Assembly (NCBI GenBank): GCA_900540475.1 | Contig: UQGG01000008.1 | Location: 136,173-200,172 of the forward strand | Direction: 5' to 3' | Source of the DNA: an uncultured Robinsoniella sp. | GTDB lineage: Bacteria > Bacillota > Clostridia > Lachnospirales > Lachnospiraceae | DNA: 64,000 nucleotides | In this document: one piece after another, positions 1 through 7,563 of the stretch | How the letters are laid out: each line of letters opens with the position of its first letter | Numbering within the stretch: the stretch's first letter is position 1 | Made by a program: the position numbers and the translations under genes | Notes under the pieces: model-generated | The model's input: the letters and a program-made list of their open reading frames with translations, nothing else | What the model was told of the DNA's origin: nothing | The model's database searches: none

Positions 1-19
1 TAAAATCTTTAAATTAATT

Positions 20-47
20 ATATGGCGGGGATTTATCCTCTCCATAT
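20..47 (+). other. Small stem-loop upstream of the glycyl-radical gene
   Basis: Arms ATATGG (20-25) and CCATAT (42-47) pair and a short inner stem can extend them. There is no U-tract after it, so it is not an obvious terminator. Bases 1-109 hold no coding sequence in frame with the next gene. The hairpin may separate that gene from whatever lies upstream, possibly the large part of a pyruvate formate-lyase; that is inference. Confidence 0.4.
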
Positions 48-109
48 ATTCGAAATAGATGTAACCGATTGACTCACAGGCAATTATCTATTATAAGGAG
101 GACAATACT

Positions 110-352
110 ATGACAGTAAATAATGCTCAGGTTGAAAACTTAATTAATCTTTTAGACGGCTATGTTGAAAAAGGCGGCCATCACTTAAATGTAAACGTAT
201 TCACCCGTGATACATTACTGGACGCACAGGCTCATCCTGAAAAATATCCACAGCTTACCATCCGTGTATCCGGTTATGCTGTAAACTTCAACAAACTGAC
301 AAAAGCTCAGCAGGATGAAGTTATTTCAAGAACATTCCATGGCGCAATGTAA
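110..352 (+). CDS. grcA: Stand-alone glycyl-radical domain protein (GrcA-like / PFL C-terminal part)
   Basis: An 80-residue protein that is almost entirely the C-terminal glycyl-radical domain of pyruvate formate-lyase. It contains HLNVNV, a HPEKYPQLT segment and the radical loop RVSGYAV with the radical glycine at residue 55, and ends in SRTFHGAM. Known GrcA/YfiD proteins (about 127 aa) use this domain to restore damaged PFL. This one is shorter and starts about where the PFL C-terminal domain begins. The ATG at 110 has AAGGAGG (95-101) at good spacing, so it is an independently translated gene, not just a truncated reading. The activase gene follows by 38 bp, fitting co-expression. It could be a spare-part radical subunit or the small half of a split PFL whose large half lies upstream of the window. 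Confidence 0.85.
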   Translation: MTVNNAQVENLINLLDGYVEKGGHHLNVNVFTRDTLLDAQAHPEKYPQLTIRVSGYAVNFNKLTKAQQDEVISRTFHGAM

Positions 353-390
353 AACTGCGTGATTGTCATCAATCAAAGGAGGCGTAAACT

Positions 391-1140
391 ATGAAAGGAC
401 GTATTCATTCTTTAGAGAGTTTTGGTACCGTTGATGGACCGGGAATCCGGTATGTTGTATTTACCCAGGGGTGTCCGATGCGCTGTCAATACTGCCACAA
501 CCCGGATACCTGGGAGGTAAATGCCGGCACCTGGATGGATTCGGAAGAGATTCTGTCCAGCTACGACAAGAACCGTGCCTTTTATAAAAATGGAGGTATC
601 ACCGTTACAGGCGGTGAGCCTCTCCTCCAGATTGAATTTGTTACCGATCTATTTGAGAAATCTAAAAAAGAGAATATCCATACCTGCCTTGATACTTCTG
701 GGATTACCTTTGCACCGGGAAATACTGAGTATCTAAAAAAACTGGACCGTCTGTTAGCTGTGACCGATCTGGTTATGCTGGATATCAAGCATATTAACCT
801 GGAAGCCCATAAAAAGCTGACCGGACATTCAAATGAACGCATTCTTCAATTCGCAGAATATCTGGAGAAGAAGAAAATTCCTGTGTGGATCCGCCACGTA
901 CTGGTACCCGGGATTACCGATGACCCCAAGTATCTGACTGAGCTCGGCAATTATATAGGGGGGCTGTCTAACCTGAAGGCACTGGATGTACTTCCCTATC
1001 ACAATATGGGAAAAAGTAAGTATGAACAGCTGGGAATGGATTATCCGCTAAAAGATCTGGAGAATTGTCCCAAGGAGAAAGTTATATGGGCAAAATCCCT
1101 GATTTTAGACGGTATTCGACAAAAACGGCGTAAAAATTAA
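391..1140 (+). CDS. pflA: Pyruvate formate-lyase-activating enzyme
   Basis: A radical SAM enzyme of 249 residues, the usual size for PflA. It installs the glycyl radical on PFL (and on the domain encoded just upstream) by reductive cleavage of S-adenosylmethionine. The N-terminus has the family signature ending VDGPGIR, then FTQGCPMRCQYCHNPDTW with the cluster cysteines C28, C32 and C35 in CX3CX2C spacing; the aromatic before the last cysteine is normal for activases. The GGEPLLQ SAM-binding segment follows. The start has AAAGGAGG 8-9 bp upstream. It lies 38 bp after the glycyl-radical gene and probably shares its transcript. The cytoplasmic electron donor could be the ferredoxin encoded 100 bp downstream; that link is inferred from position. 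Confidence 0.95.
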   Translation: MKGRIHSLESFGTVDGPGIRYVVFTQGCPMRCQYCHNPDTWEVNAGTWMDSEEILSSYDKNRAFYKNGGITVTGGEPLLQIEFVTDLFEKSKKENIHTCLDTSGITFAPGNTEYLKKLDRLLAVTDLVMLDIKHINLEAHKKLTGHSNERILQFAEYLEKKKIPVWIRHVLVPGITDDPKYLTELGNYIGGLSNLKALDVLPYHNMGKSKYEQLGMDYPLKDLENCPKEKVIWAKSLILDGIRQKRRKN

Positions 1141-1152
1141 CAAATATTTCAC

Positions 1153-1181
1153 TTGTATAATCATAATAAATGTATTAGAAT
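1153..1181 (+). promoter_or_regulatory. Probable sigma-A promoter for the ferredoxin gene
   Basis: TTGTAT (1153-1158), a 17-bp spacer and TAGAAT (1176-1181) lie 60 bp before the ferredoxin start. A TATAAT at 1156-1161 overlaps the -35 and could be an alternative -10, but has no -35 partner. Confidence 0.5.
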
Positions 1182-1241
1182 AAATTGAAAGGCTTGGCAG
1201 ACAAGTCAAAAAACAGTATATAAATTAAGGAGGATATTATC

Positions 1242-1412
1242 ATGGCATATGTAATTTCAGACGAATGTGTAGCTTGTGGATCATGCGCTCCAGTATGTCC
1301 AGCAGAAGCAATCAGCGAAGGTGATGGAAAATACGTAATCGATGCAGATACTTGCTTAGATTGTGGAACATGCGAAGCTGAATGCCCAACAGGCGCTATC
1401 TCAGCAGAATAA
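1242..1412 (+). CDS. 2[4Fe-4S] clostridial-type ferredoxin
   Basis: A 56-residue ferredoxin starting MAYVISDECVACG. Two classic CX2CX2CX3CP motifs are present: C9, C12, C15, C19 and C38, C41, C44, C48. The two halves are related by internal duplication, the usual structure of small clostridial ferredoxins. It is a low-potential cytoplasmic electron carrier for enzymes such as pyruvate:ferredoxin oxidoreductase or hydrogenase. It may also reduce the radical SAM activase encoded upstream (inference). The start has AAGGAGG at 1228-1234. A strong terminator follows directly, so this is the last gene of its unit; it appears to have its own promoter. Confidence 0.96.
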   Translation: MAYVISDECVACGSCAPVCPAEAISEGDGKYVIDADTCLDCGTCEAECPTGAISAE

Positions 1413-1424
1413 TTAAGGTATTCG

Positions 1425-1456
1425 AACACGGGAGTAATGCTCCCGTGTTTTTTTTA
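1425..1456 (+). terminator. Rho-independent terminator after the ferredoxin gene
   Basis: Perfect 10-bp stem AACACGGGAG / CTCCCGTGTT with loop TAATG, followed by a run of T residues. It begins 13 bp after the ferredoxin stop codon. Confidence 0.93.
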
Positions 1457-1528
1457 TGCCTGAAATTAATATTCCCCAGAATTTGATTGTAAATTGCTTT
1501 CTACCAGATGTGCGTTTCGCTGTGCGGC

Positions 1529-1565
1529 ATATTGGTTTTTAAGATGAATCAAAAAAAACCAATAT
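1529..1565. other. AT-rich 12-bp inverted repeat between ferredoxin and sigma-factor genes
   Basis: ATATTGGTTTTT (1529-1540) is exactly complementary to AAAAACCAATAT (1554-1565) across a 13-base loop, with T residues after the second arm. It could be a weak second terminator or an operator ahead of the sigma-factor gene. Confidence 0.5.
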
Positions 1566-1620
1566 TTTTGTAACAAAATGAAATCTTAATTGTTATACTT
1601 AATAAGAAAGAAAATAATAC

Positions 1621-1770
1621 GTACTACACAGCAGGTTTGAGCATTTGCTGCACTAACCATCGATTCGTAGGACAGCAGGAAAAAGTTCTATTGCCAAAGG
1701 CGATTTCAAATGGATTTTTGCTCCTAACTGCGATGGTACTGAACAGTTACGCTATTACTTTATATAGTCA
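1621..1770 (+). other. About 150-nt noncoding leader before the ECF sigma gene
   Basis: This stretch is less AT-rich than the surrounding intergenic DNA and can fold locally; for example TAACTG and CAGTTA (about 1726-1750) pair around a 13-base loop. An open frame across it (from 1637, non-ATG start) overlaps the sigma gene in another frame and has no ribosome binding site, so I do not call it a gene. The stretch may be the untranslated leader of the sigma operon or a piece of a dispersed repeat. Confidence 0.35.
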
Positions 1771-1787
1771 GGAGAGGAGGAATGTTT

Positions 1788-2276
1788 ATGGAAGCAAATA
1801 TTCTGGAAGAGATCTACCGGCGCTATTCCAGAGAGCTGTTTTTATACCTTTATACCCTTCTTCGGGATACCTCTGCAGCAGAAGATATCCTGCAGGAAAC
1901 ATTTTTAAAGGCTTTTCTGTCATTAGACAAATCACATCCGAATTTCCGTGCATGGCTGTATAAAGTAGGGAAAAACGAAAGCCTGAATTACTTAAAGCGA
2001 CAGCAAAGAACAGTTTCAGAAGCTGACATGGAACATTATCAGGAAAGCGGCTCCCCCTTGGATGATTTTCTGCAAAAAGAACAGAACCGTCTGCTAATGG
2101 AAGCATTAATGAAGCTTCCTATACTGTCCAGAGAAGTGCTTGTTATGCAGTATTTTTTTGAAATGCCTCAGCGTGAAATTGCTGAGATACTGGATTTGTC
2201 TCCCGGTAACGTGCGCATTATTGTGCACCGTGCAAAAAAAGAGCTTAAGAAAGAGGTGGAAAAACATGAAATTTGA
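1788..2276 (+). CDS. ECF-type RNA polymerase sigma factor
   Basis: A 162-residue sigma-70-family protein of the extracytoplasmic-function type. Residues about 5-70 form region 2 (EEIYRRYSRELFLYLY, then DILQETFLKAF). Residues about 105-155 form region 4, with LSREVLVMQYFFEM and the HTH segment REIAEILDLSPGNVRIIVHR. There is no region 1 or 3, as usual for ECF factors. GGAGAGGAGG (1771-1780) sits 7 bp before the ATG at 1788, preferred over the in-frame ATG at 1782, which is only 1 bp from the motif. The next gene overlaps its end by 11 bp and encodes a membrane protein of the sigma-regulator type, so the pair should be a stress-sensing sigma/anti-sigma unit. Confidence 0.9.
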   Translation: MEANILEEIYRRYSRELFLYLYTLLRDTSAAEDILQETFLKAFLSLDKSHPNFRAWLYKVGKNESLNYLKRQQRTVSEADMEHYQESGSPLDDFLQKEQNRLLMEALMKLPILSREVLVMQYFFEMPQREIAEILDLSPGNVRIIVHRAKKELKKEVEKHEI

Positions 2277-3435
2277 AGTTGTTTTTGAAAAATATAGAAA
2301 CCACACAGCAACTGAAGAAGAGATTGCCTGGATTGAAGAAGAAATCGAAAAACATGAGTTAATCGAAGAATATCTTAGTGAAGCCATTGATCTTAAGCTG
2401 GAACATCTTTACCGTGAAGATCATAATGAAGATGCCAAAAATAATAAAACGCATGCTCATAAAGACACCGATTCAGCACTGATCCAAAAAGCCATTCGAA
2501 GGGCATTCTTAAAAATGGGTGCGGTATTTACTGCCATATCATTGATTCTCATTCTCTTTATACAATTTGGTCTTTCACCGCTTATGGAAAGCTTTTTCTA
2601 TAATCCTGCAAAAACTTTGGATGAGAACATGAATCAAATAACCCTGGATATGAGCGTATTTACAGAGCTGATGATGCCGCTGGATATTCAGGACTCCGTC
2701 GCCGTATCCTCAACAGAATACGGGTCCTATGATATTTTCCTGCAGCCTTCCGTTACCAGGGGAAATTCCTTTCCTTCTCTTTATGCCGGCAAAATAACAC
2801 GCAATCATTTAACGATGTATGACGCCAATATATTAAACTTACCCGTGGGCAATCTGCTTCTCAAGCCGGAAGACCATTATGCACAGTGGACCTGGAGCGA
2901 AATTCCCAAAGAAGACATTGAGCAGAAAATCTCAGCTTTACAGGATGACCAAATGTATCGGGCCTATGTCTCTTTCAAAGACTATCAATCCTTCTCAGAT
3001 TACAAATCATTTGAAAAGGAACATCTTATAAACCTGTCATGGGCAGCATGCAGAACCAGTGAAACAGCTTCCTATTCAGACTACGTTACCGGTTTCCAGA
3101 CGCAGCCGGAAGGGCTCATTCTCCATAACCCATATCCTGACCGGTATCCATATTTAAAGCTGGATTCCACCGATCTGACAATGAATGAACTGGATGCATT
3201 AACAAATGATGAAACTACTATGGAAAGCCATATGATCAGTATGCTGCGCTATCTTTTCCATCAGAATACTTTTTGTAAAATGGTTGGAATTGAAAGAGAA
3301 ACCATAGCGTCCAGTAGTACTTATATAGAAGAAAATGGTTTATCTATCTACGGTTTTGTAAGCTGGCTTAGTAAAGAAGATCTGGAAAAATTACAGGATT
3401 CAGATATGATTAGATCTGTGTATTTTGAATCCTGA
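2266..3435 (+). CDS. Membrane-bound anti-sigma factor
   Basis: 389 residues in three parts: an acidic cytoplasmic N-terminus (1-about 75), one membrane segment at about 84-105 (GAVFTAISLILILF) and a large extracytoplasmic part (about 107-389). The outer part starts with YNPAKTLDENMNQITLDMSVFTE, a pattern I associate with the sigma-factor regulator N/C domain family. Such proteins hold an ECF sigma factor at the membrane until a cell-envelope signal releases it. There is no cysteine-histidine zinc motif. The ATG at 2266 lies 6 bp after AAGAGGTGG and overlaps the sigma stop codon, indicating translational coupling. The frame is open back to 2140, but that region is inside the sigma gene and has no better start. 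The signal sensed is unknown. Confidence 0.82.
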   Translation: MKFEVVFEKYRNHTATEEEIAWIEEEIEKHELIEEYLSEAIDLKLEHLYREDHNEDAKNNKTHAHKDTDSALIQKAIRRAFLKMGAVFTAISLILILFIQFGLSPLMESFFYNPAKTLDENMNQITLDMSVFTELMMPLDIQDSVAVSSTEYGSYDIFLQPSVTRGNSFPSLYAGKITRNHLTMYDANILNLPVGNLLLKPEDHYAQWTWSEIPKEDIEQKISALQDDQMYRAYVSFKDYQSFSDYKSFEKEHLINLSWAACRTSETASYSDYVTGFQTQPEGLILHNPYPDRYPYLKLDSTDLTMNELDALTNDETTMESHMISMLRYLFHQNTFCKMVGIERETIASSSTYIEENGLSIYGFVSWLSKEDLEKLQDSDMIRSVYFES

Positions 3436-3448
3436 CTCACCGTATTAA

Positions 3449-3487
3449 CAAAAGTTCTCACCTGGAATTGTTAGGTGAGAACTTTTG
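3449..3487. terminator. Bidirectional terminator-like 15-bp stem
   Basis: CAAAAGTTCTCACCT (3449-3463) pairs perfectly with AGGTGAGAACTTTTG (3473-3487) around a 9-base loop. It lies 13 bp after the anti-sigma stop codon and faces the convergent MerR gene. The stem supplies a T-run on either strand. Confidence 0.82.
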
Positions 3488-3541
3488 TAATACCAGACAT
3501 GAAAGAAGCATAGGTATATAGAGGAAAATTGTGACTTATAA

Positions 3542-4393
3542 TCAATGCCTCCAAAAAAAGAATCCTTTTTTCTGGGGTTTCACATCCTCGGACTGGGTTG
3601 CGGCTACAAGACGTTTAGAACCCTGGTTTTGATGTGCCCGGATCGTCTCATCCAATCGTCTGTATCTGTCTTCCTCTTTTTCCTCACGCAGCTTCAGCAG
3701 GTAGTCAATTTCTTTGGAAACACTTTCGCTGATCTGATCGTTCAGCTCTTTGTTATTTTCCTTTAGCGCAGTCGTGACGATGTTACCCACAATTTTTTCA
3801 AATTGAAGGAGTTTATCCACATCAAATTCCAGTTCCGACAGTGGTGTTTCCAATACATCCGCAACACATTTTTCAGAATCTTTTTTATCTGATGCTGTTT
3901 CCTTTTTGCCGTCCTTCACTGCTCTTTCCTGACTGTTTCCATTTTGATGCGGCTTGTCCTTAGAGTTCTCATTTGAAATCTCTTTATGAGCCTTCTGCAT
4001 ACCTTCTGCTGTCTGTTCTTTCTGTTTGCCTTTCTCGGGTTCTGAAGCAGCAGCCTGTACTTGTACCGGTTTATCTGCTTCATGATCTTTATCAAGTGAT
4101 TTCCTGTTTAGTTTCTCTTCCAGGTGAATAATATTATCTGTATTTTTGATTTCCCTTTTAGCAATCTCCGGTATTAAAACTTTGATTGCCTTTAATTGAA
4201 AACCTCTCTCTTTCAGTTCTTTAATATTCTGAAATATACGAATATTTTCTTCTGTATAGTATCGGTGACCCAGTTCAGTCCGCGCAATTGGGAGTTCCAG
4301 TTCCTCTTCCCAATAACGCAGAACATGCGCTTCTACTGCGACTTTCTTCGCAGCATCGGAGATCATATATCTCGTCTCGTCCATTATTTCCAT
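3542..4393 (-). CDS. MerR-like regulator with a long polar C-terminal extension
   Basis: A 283-residue protein. Residues about 8-80 form a MerR-type winged HTH (MISDAAKKVAVEAHVLRYWEEE, then GHRYYTEENI). No MerR effector domain follows. Residues about 95-185 are a charged, probably disordered linker rich in Lys, Glu, Gln and Asn. Residues about 190-260 look like a coiled coil (SELEFDVDKLLQFEKI, EIDYLLKLREEKEEDRYRR), and the chain ends in a basic-aromatic KGFFFWRH tail. This resembles the RacA type of chromosome-binding MerR proteins or the poorly described HTH-coiled-coil regulators of clostridia more than metal sensors. Start: GGAGGGG 4 bp before the ATG, with a good promoter upstream (4468-4495). 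Confidence 0.72.
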   Translation of the reverse strand: MEIMDETRYMISDAAKKVAVEAHVLRYWEEELELPIARTELGHRYYTEENIRIFQNIKELKERGFQLKAIKVLIPEIAKREIKNTDNIIHLEEKLNRKSLDKDHEADKPVQVQAAASEPEKGKQKEQTAEGMQKAHKEISNENSKDKPHQNGNSQERAVKDGKKETASDKKDSEKCVADVLETPLSELEFDVDKLLQFEKIVGNIVTTALKENNKELNDQISESVSKEIDYLLKLREEKEEDRYRRLDETIRAHQNQGSKRLVAATQSEDVKPQKKGFFFWRH

Positions 4394-4467
4394 ACGTCCC
4401 CTCCATTATAAAATAGAATCTATACAGGCATTTTGGCCATAAGCAAAACGTAAATCTGCACATGGCT

Positions 4468-4495
4468 ATTATATCATATTGATTCTTAGATTCAA
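4468..4495 (-). promoter_or_regulatory. Sigma-A promoter for the MerR-like gene
   Basis: On the minus strand TTGAAT (4495-4490), a 16-bp spacer and TATAAT (4473-4468) lie about 75 bp before the MerR-like start. Confidence 0.65.
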
Positions 4496-4580
4496 ACATG
4501 GAGATATCGCAAATAATGTCATGAAAATACCCGATTCATCAGGAATATTCAGGCTTCGACGTAATTCCCATCTAACCTGA

Positions 4581-5435
4581 TTAATACATAGCTAATTTCT
4601 CAAGACGGGATACTTCCTGCTTTGTTAAAATATATTTTTCCTGCACCTTTTTAAGTGGTATATTGTTATGAATGTCTTCTAAGGCATTCAATATGTCACT
4701 TCTGGCTTTACCGGTTGCATGGGTCACTGCCTCTTCAACTGCCTCTTCCAGTTCTGTCTTAAATAATTCTCTGATTGCTTCACACATATCGTTCTTCGCC
4801 TCCTGAAACTCTTTCTTATTGGTTCTTATTATCATATCCATCGCAGACTGATATAGCTGGTTTTTCTGATTCTTTTCATACTCCCTTGATAAATGTTCCA
4901 TCAGTCTTCTGTCATTTATGCCTTCATCTAATCCTCTTAACCATAGATTTTCCTCTTTTGTAAGCATTCTGGTTATGAGTAATTGTATTGGTATAATATC
5001 CCCTATAATATAATAGATCCCTTCCTCATGTTTTACTATTTGAAATGCTCTTACCTTCTTCCAATGATCTATTAATTTTAAAGGGAAACGCCTGCTTACA
5101 AATGTAAGGGTGATATCTCTGATATCAATTGGGTCACGGCCACTTCCTTCCTGCTTGAACAGGCAGGCATAAGCATAACATTTATAAAAGTCATCTATAC
5201 TTAAATAATCCTTAGGATTCTTATATTCAATAATATTATACTTTCGAAAAATCCGACCAATGTTCTTTTTAATCCGGATATTCTCCTTATTCTTAATTAC
5301 CAACACATCAATTTGCTTTGGTTTTGTCCCCAGCATATGTTCATTCTCAAAGTCCAGATGTTTAAATTCATCCTGCAGTTCTATCTGAAGTACAGCATAA
5401 AATGCCGGATGCCATTGTAACATCTCCTTTGTCAT
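4581..5435 (-). CDS. PD-(D/E)XK nuclease-like protein of unknown role
   Basis: 284 residues, cytoplasmic, no membrane segment. The N-terminal third has the layout of a PD-(D/E)XK fold: a strand with KQIDVLVIK (Asp43), then IIEYKNP with Glu70 and Lys72, which could be the catalytic D...ExK set. A helix with DDFYKCYAYACLF follows. The C-terminal third is helical and charged and ends in QEVSRLEKLAMY. Proteins of this look are common in Lachnospiraceae and resemble the Rpn/transposase-associated nuclease group (inferred from pattern only). The start has GAAGGGA upstream. The neighbour on the 3' side has its own promoter, so this may be a single-gene unit. No partner such as a methylase or antitoxin is seen. 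Confidence 0.55.
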   Translation of the reverse strand: MTKEMLQWHPAFYAVLQIELQDEFKHLDFENEHMLGTKPKQIDVLVIKNKENIRIKKNIGRIFRKYNIIEYKNPKDYLSIDDFYKCYAYACLFKQEGSGRDPIDIRDITLTFVSRRFPLKLIDHWKKVRAFQIVKHEEGIYYIIGDIIPIQLLITRMLTKEENLWLRGLDEGINDRRLMEHLSREYEKNQKNQLYQSAMDMIIRTNKKEFQEAKNDMCEAIRELFKTELEEAVEEAVTHATGKARSDILNALEDIHNNIPLKKVQEKYILTKQEVSRLEKLAMY

Positions 5436-5737
5436 GAATCCACTCCCTTCTATGGATCCATTCCCTCAGTAATTGAATGCCTCAAGATCAGAAGCGAAAG
5501 ATCCTTGATAAAAATAATGATTAACAACTCTTTAACAACCAAATAAATTCCTTGCCATGGATATTCTTTAAAATTTCACTTAAATATTCTTATAATGGGA
5601 AGTCAAAGCAGATCTGCTTAATTAGAAATATATATTTTATTATAGAACAAAGCGATTATTAAGTCAACACAAATATTAAATTTATATTTTTTTATTTATA
5701 TTTTGCAACATATTATTTTTCCTATCTATATTCCACG
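5436..5737. other. AT-rich intergenic region with no gene
   Basis: About 300 bp between the PD-(D/E)XK-like gene and the dnaB terminator. It is very AT-rich, with long A/T runs near 5600-5720. TTGACT and TTGTTA hexamers on the minus strand (5560-5610) could belong to a promoter for the downstream minus-strand gene, but no pair is convincing. I see no open frame or structured RNA. Confidence 0.4.
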
Positions 5738-5773
5738 AAAAAGCGCCCACCCTGATTTAAGATGAACGCTTTT
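5738..5773 (-). terminator. Terminator of the gdpP-rplI-dnaB operon
   Basis: On the minus strand AAAAGCG pairs with CGCTTTT, and the inner bases extend the stem with G-U pairs. A T-run follows. It begins 5 bp after the dnaB stop codon. Confidence 0.82.
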
Positions 5774-5777
5774 CCTG

Positions 5778-7106
5778 CTACTTCTGCATGTTTGCAAATT
5801 TCGTATAATTCGGCAGCCATACAAGTTCTATCGTACCAATAGGTCCATTTCTCTGCTTTGCAATGATAACTTCCGCAATATTGGGCCTGTCGGTATCTTT
5901 GTTATAATAATCATCACGATACAGGAACATAACCACATCGGCATCCTGCTCAATCGCTCCGGATTCACGAAGGTCAGATAACATGGGCCGGTGTTCCGGA
6001 CGCTGTTCTACGGCACGGCTCAGCTGGGATAACGCAACTACAGGTACATGCAGTTCCCTTGCAACTTCTTTCAGGGATCTTGATATATCTGAGATTTCCT
6101 GCTGCCTGGAATCTGTTTTTTTACTTCCGGTCATCAGCTGAAGGTAGTCAATAATTATGATTCCCAGATCCTGTTCCAGTTTATATTTACGGCATTTGGA
6201 ACGAAGATCGTTGATTGAGATACCCGGCGTATCATCAATAATCAAATGGGATTTTCCAATAATGCCTGCGCCTTCAATCAGTTTGGACCAGTCTTCATCC
6301 GACAGATTACCGGTTCGGATGGATTGGGAATCTACCTTTGATTCCAGAGAGAGCAGACGGTTAACCAGCTGCTCTTTTGACATTTCCAAACTGAATATCG
6401 CCACTGTTTTATTTTCTTTAAATGCCATATTCTGTGCAACGTTTAATACAAATGCCGTTTTACCCATAGAAGGACGGGCTGCTATCAGAATAAGATCGGA
6501 AGGCTGGAATCCTGATGTCTTATAATCCAGGTCAATAAAGCCTGTAGGGATTCCGGTAACGCTCCCTTTATTTTTGGCAGCCTGTTCGATTTTATCCAAT
6601 GCATTCAGCACAACTTCTTTAATCGGGACATAATCACCGGAAGTATTGCACTGCACGATATCAAATATTTTCTTCTCGGTATCACCCAGAATATCTTCCA
6701 GCCTGTCCTTTGCCACATAACAGGTGTTTGCAATATCTTCCGTCGTCCGGATCAGTTTCCGGAGCATTGATTTTTCCTGGACGATATTGGCATAATATTT
6801 TACATTAGCCGAGGTGGGCACTGCGTTCAACAGATCTCTTACAAATTCCAGGCTGCTGATTTCCGGAGGTACTTCCTTTTCCTTTAACCTGTCCTGTAAT
6901 GTAATCAGATCTACCGGTTTGCCTTCATTGTACAACTCCAGCATGGATTCAAATAAAACCCCGTACTGGTGCTGATAGAAATCTTCGCTGCTGATAATCT
7001 CGGAAGCAGTCATAATCGCTTCTCTATCCATGATCATAGAGCCAATTACAGACTGTTCTGCCTCGACGCTATGTGGCAATACTCGTTTTATGAGTGCTTC
7101 TTCCAT
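5778..7106 (-). CDS. dnaB: Replicative DNA helicase
   Basis: The 442-residue hexameric helicase that unwinds DNA ahead of the replisome (called DnaC in Bacillus). The N-terminal domain (about 1-110) begins with LPHSVEAEQSVIGSMI, typical of DnaB. The RecA-like motor domain (about 175-440) has Walker A in ARPSMGKTAF, Walker B in IIIIDYLQLM, and the LSQLSRAVEQRPEHRP and DLRESGAIEQDAD motifs. No intein is present. AGGAGGAAG precedes the ATG. It is last in a three-gene unit after rplI (13-bp gap) and gdpP, the usual Firmicutes order. Confidence 0.98.
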   Translation of the reverse strand: MEEALIKRVLPHSVEAEQSVIGSMIMDREAIMTASEIISSEDFYQHQYGVLFESMLELYNEGKPVDLITLQDRLKEKEVPPEISSLEFVRDLLNAVPTSANVKYYANIVQEKSMLRKLIRTTEDIANTCYVAKDRLEDILGDTEKKIFDIVQCNTSGDYVPIKEVVLNALDKIEQAAKNKGSVTGIPTGFIDLDYKTSGFQPSDLILIAARPSMGKTAFVLNVAQNMAFKENKTVAIFSLEMSKEQLVNRLLSLESKVDSQSIRTGNLSDEDWSKLIEGAGIIGKSHLIIDDTPGISINDLRSKCRKYKLEQDLGIIIIDYLQLMTGSKKTDSRQQEISDISRSLKEVARELHVPVVALSQLSRAVEQRPEHRPMLSDLRESGAIEQDADVVMFLYRDDYYNKDTDRPNIAEVIIAKQRNGPIGTIELVWLPNYTKFANMQK

Positions 7107-7119
7107 GTCAGGCTTCCTC

Positions 7120-7563
7120 CTAAGCTTCCTTTACTACAACCTTTAATTCTGCTGTTACTTTCGGATGCAGCTTAATCGGCACAATTGTAGTGCCAAGCGC
7201 CTTTATAGGATTTGTAAGCAGCATTTTTTTCTTATCAATGTCATATCCCAGCTGCGCTTTCGCTGCTTCTGCAATTTCTTTGGATGAAACAGAGCCAAAC
7301 GTTCTTCCGCCCTCACCCACTTTGATAGATACCGTAACCTGCTTTTCTGCAATTTCAGCCGCGTATGCCTTTGCCTCGTCCAGAATCTGCTGTGCCACTT
7401 TTTCCTCATGTGCTTTCTGAAGCTTCAGGTCATTGATATTCTTCGGTGTTGCTTCAATACCTAATTTTTTCGTGAATAAATTTCTGGCATAGCCATCACT
7501 GACATTTACAATAGCGCCTTTGTTCCCAAGTGATTTTACATCTTCCAATAATATAACTTTCAT
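7120..7563 (-). CDS. rplI: 50S ribosomal protein L9
   Basis: 147 residues, standard length. The N-terminal rRNA-binding lobe starts MKVILLEDVKSLGNKG and continues VNVSDGYARNLFTKK. The long connecting helix (about 40-75) and the C-terminal lobe with GGRTFGSVSSKEIAEA follow. Its ribosome binding site GAAGGAG lies inside the last codons of gdpP and the start codon directly abuts the gdpP stop, so translation of the two is probably coupled. Confidence 0.98.
   Translation of the reverse strand: MKVILLEDVKSLGNKGAIVNVSDGYARNLFTKKLGIEATPKNINDLKLQKAHEEKVAQQILDEAKAYAAEIAEKQVTVSIKVGEGGRTFGSVSSKEIAEAAKAQLGYDIDKKKMLLTNPIKALGTTIVPIKLHPKVTAELKVVVKEA

Noticed and set aside
1637..1963. 108-residue frame before and inside the sigma gene
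   Set aside because: It has a non-ATG start with no ribosome binding site and overlaps the well-supported sigma gene in another frame.
2140..2265. N-terminal extension of the anti-sigma frame
   Set aside because: It lies inside the sigma gene, and the ATG at 2266 has a good ribosome binding site and the usual overlap.
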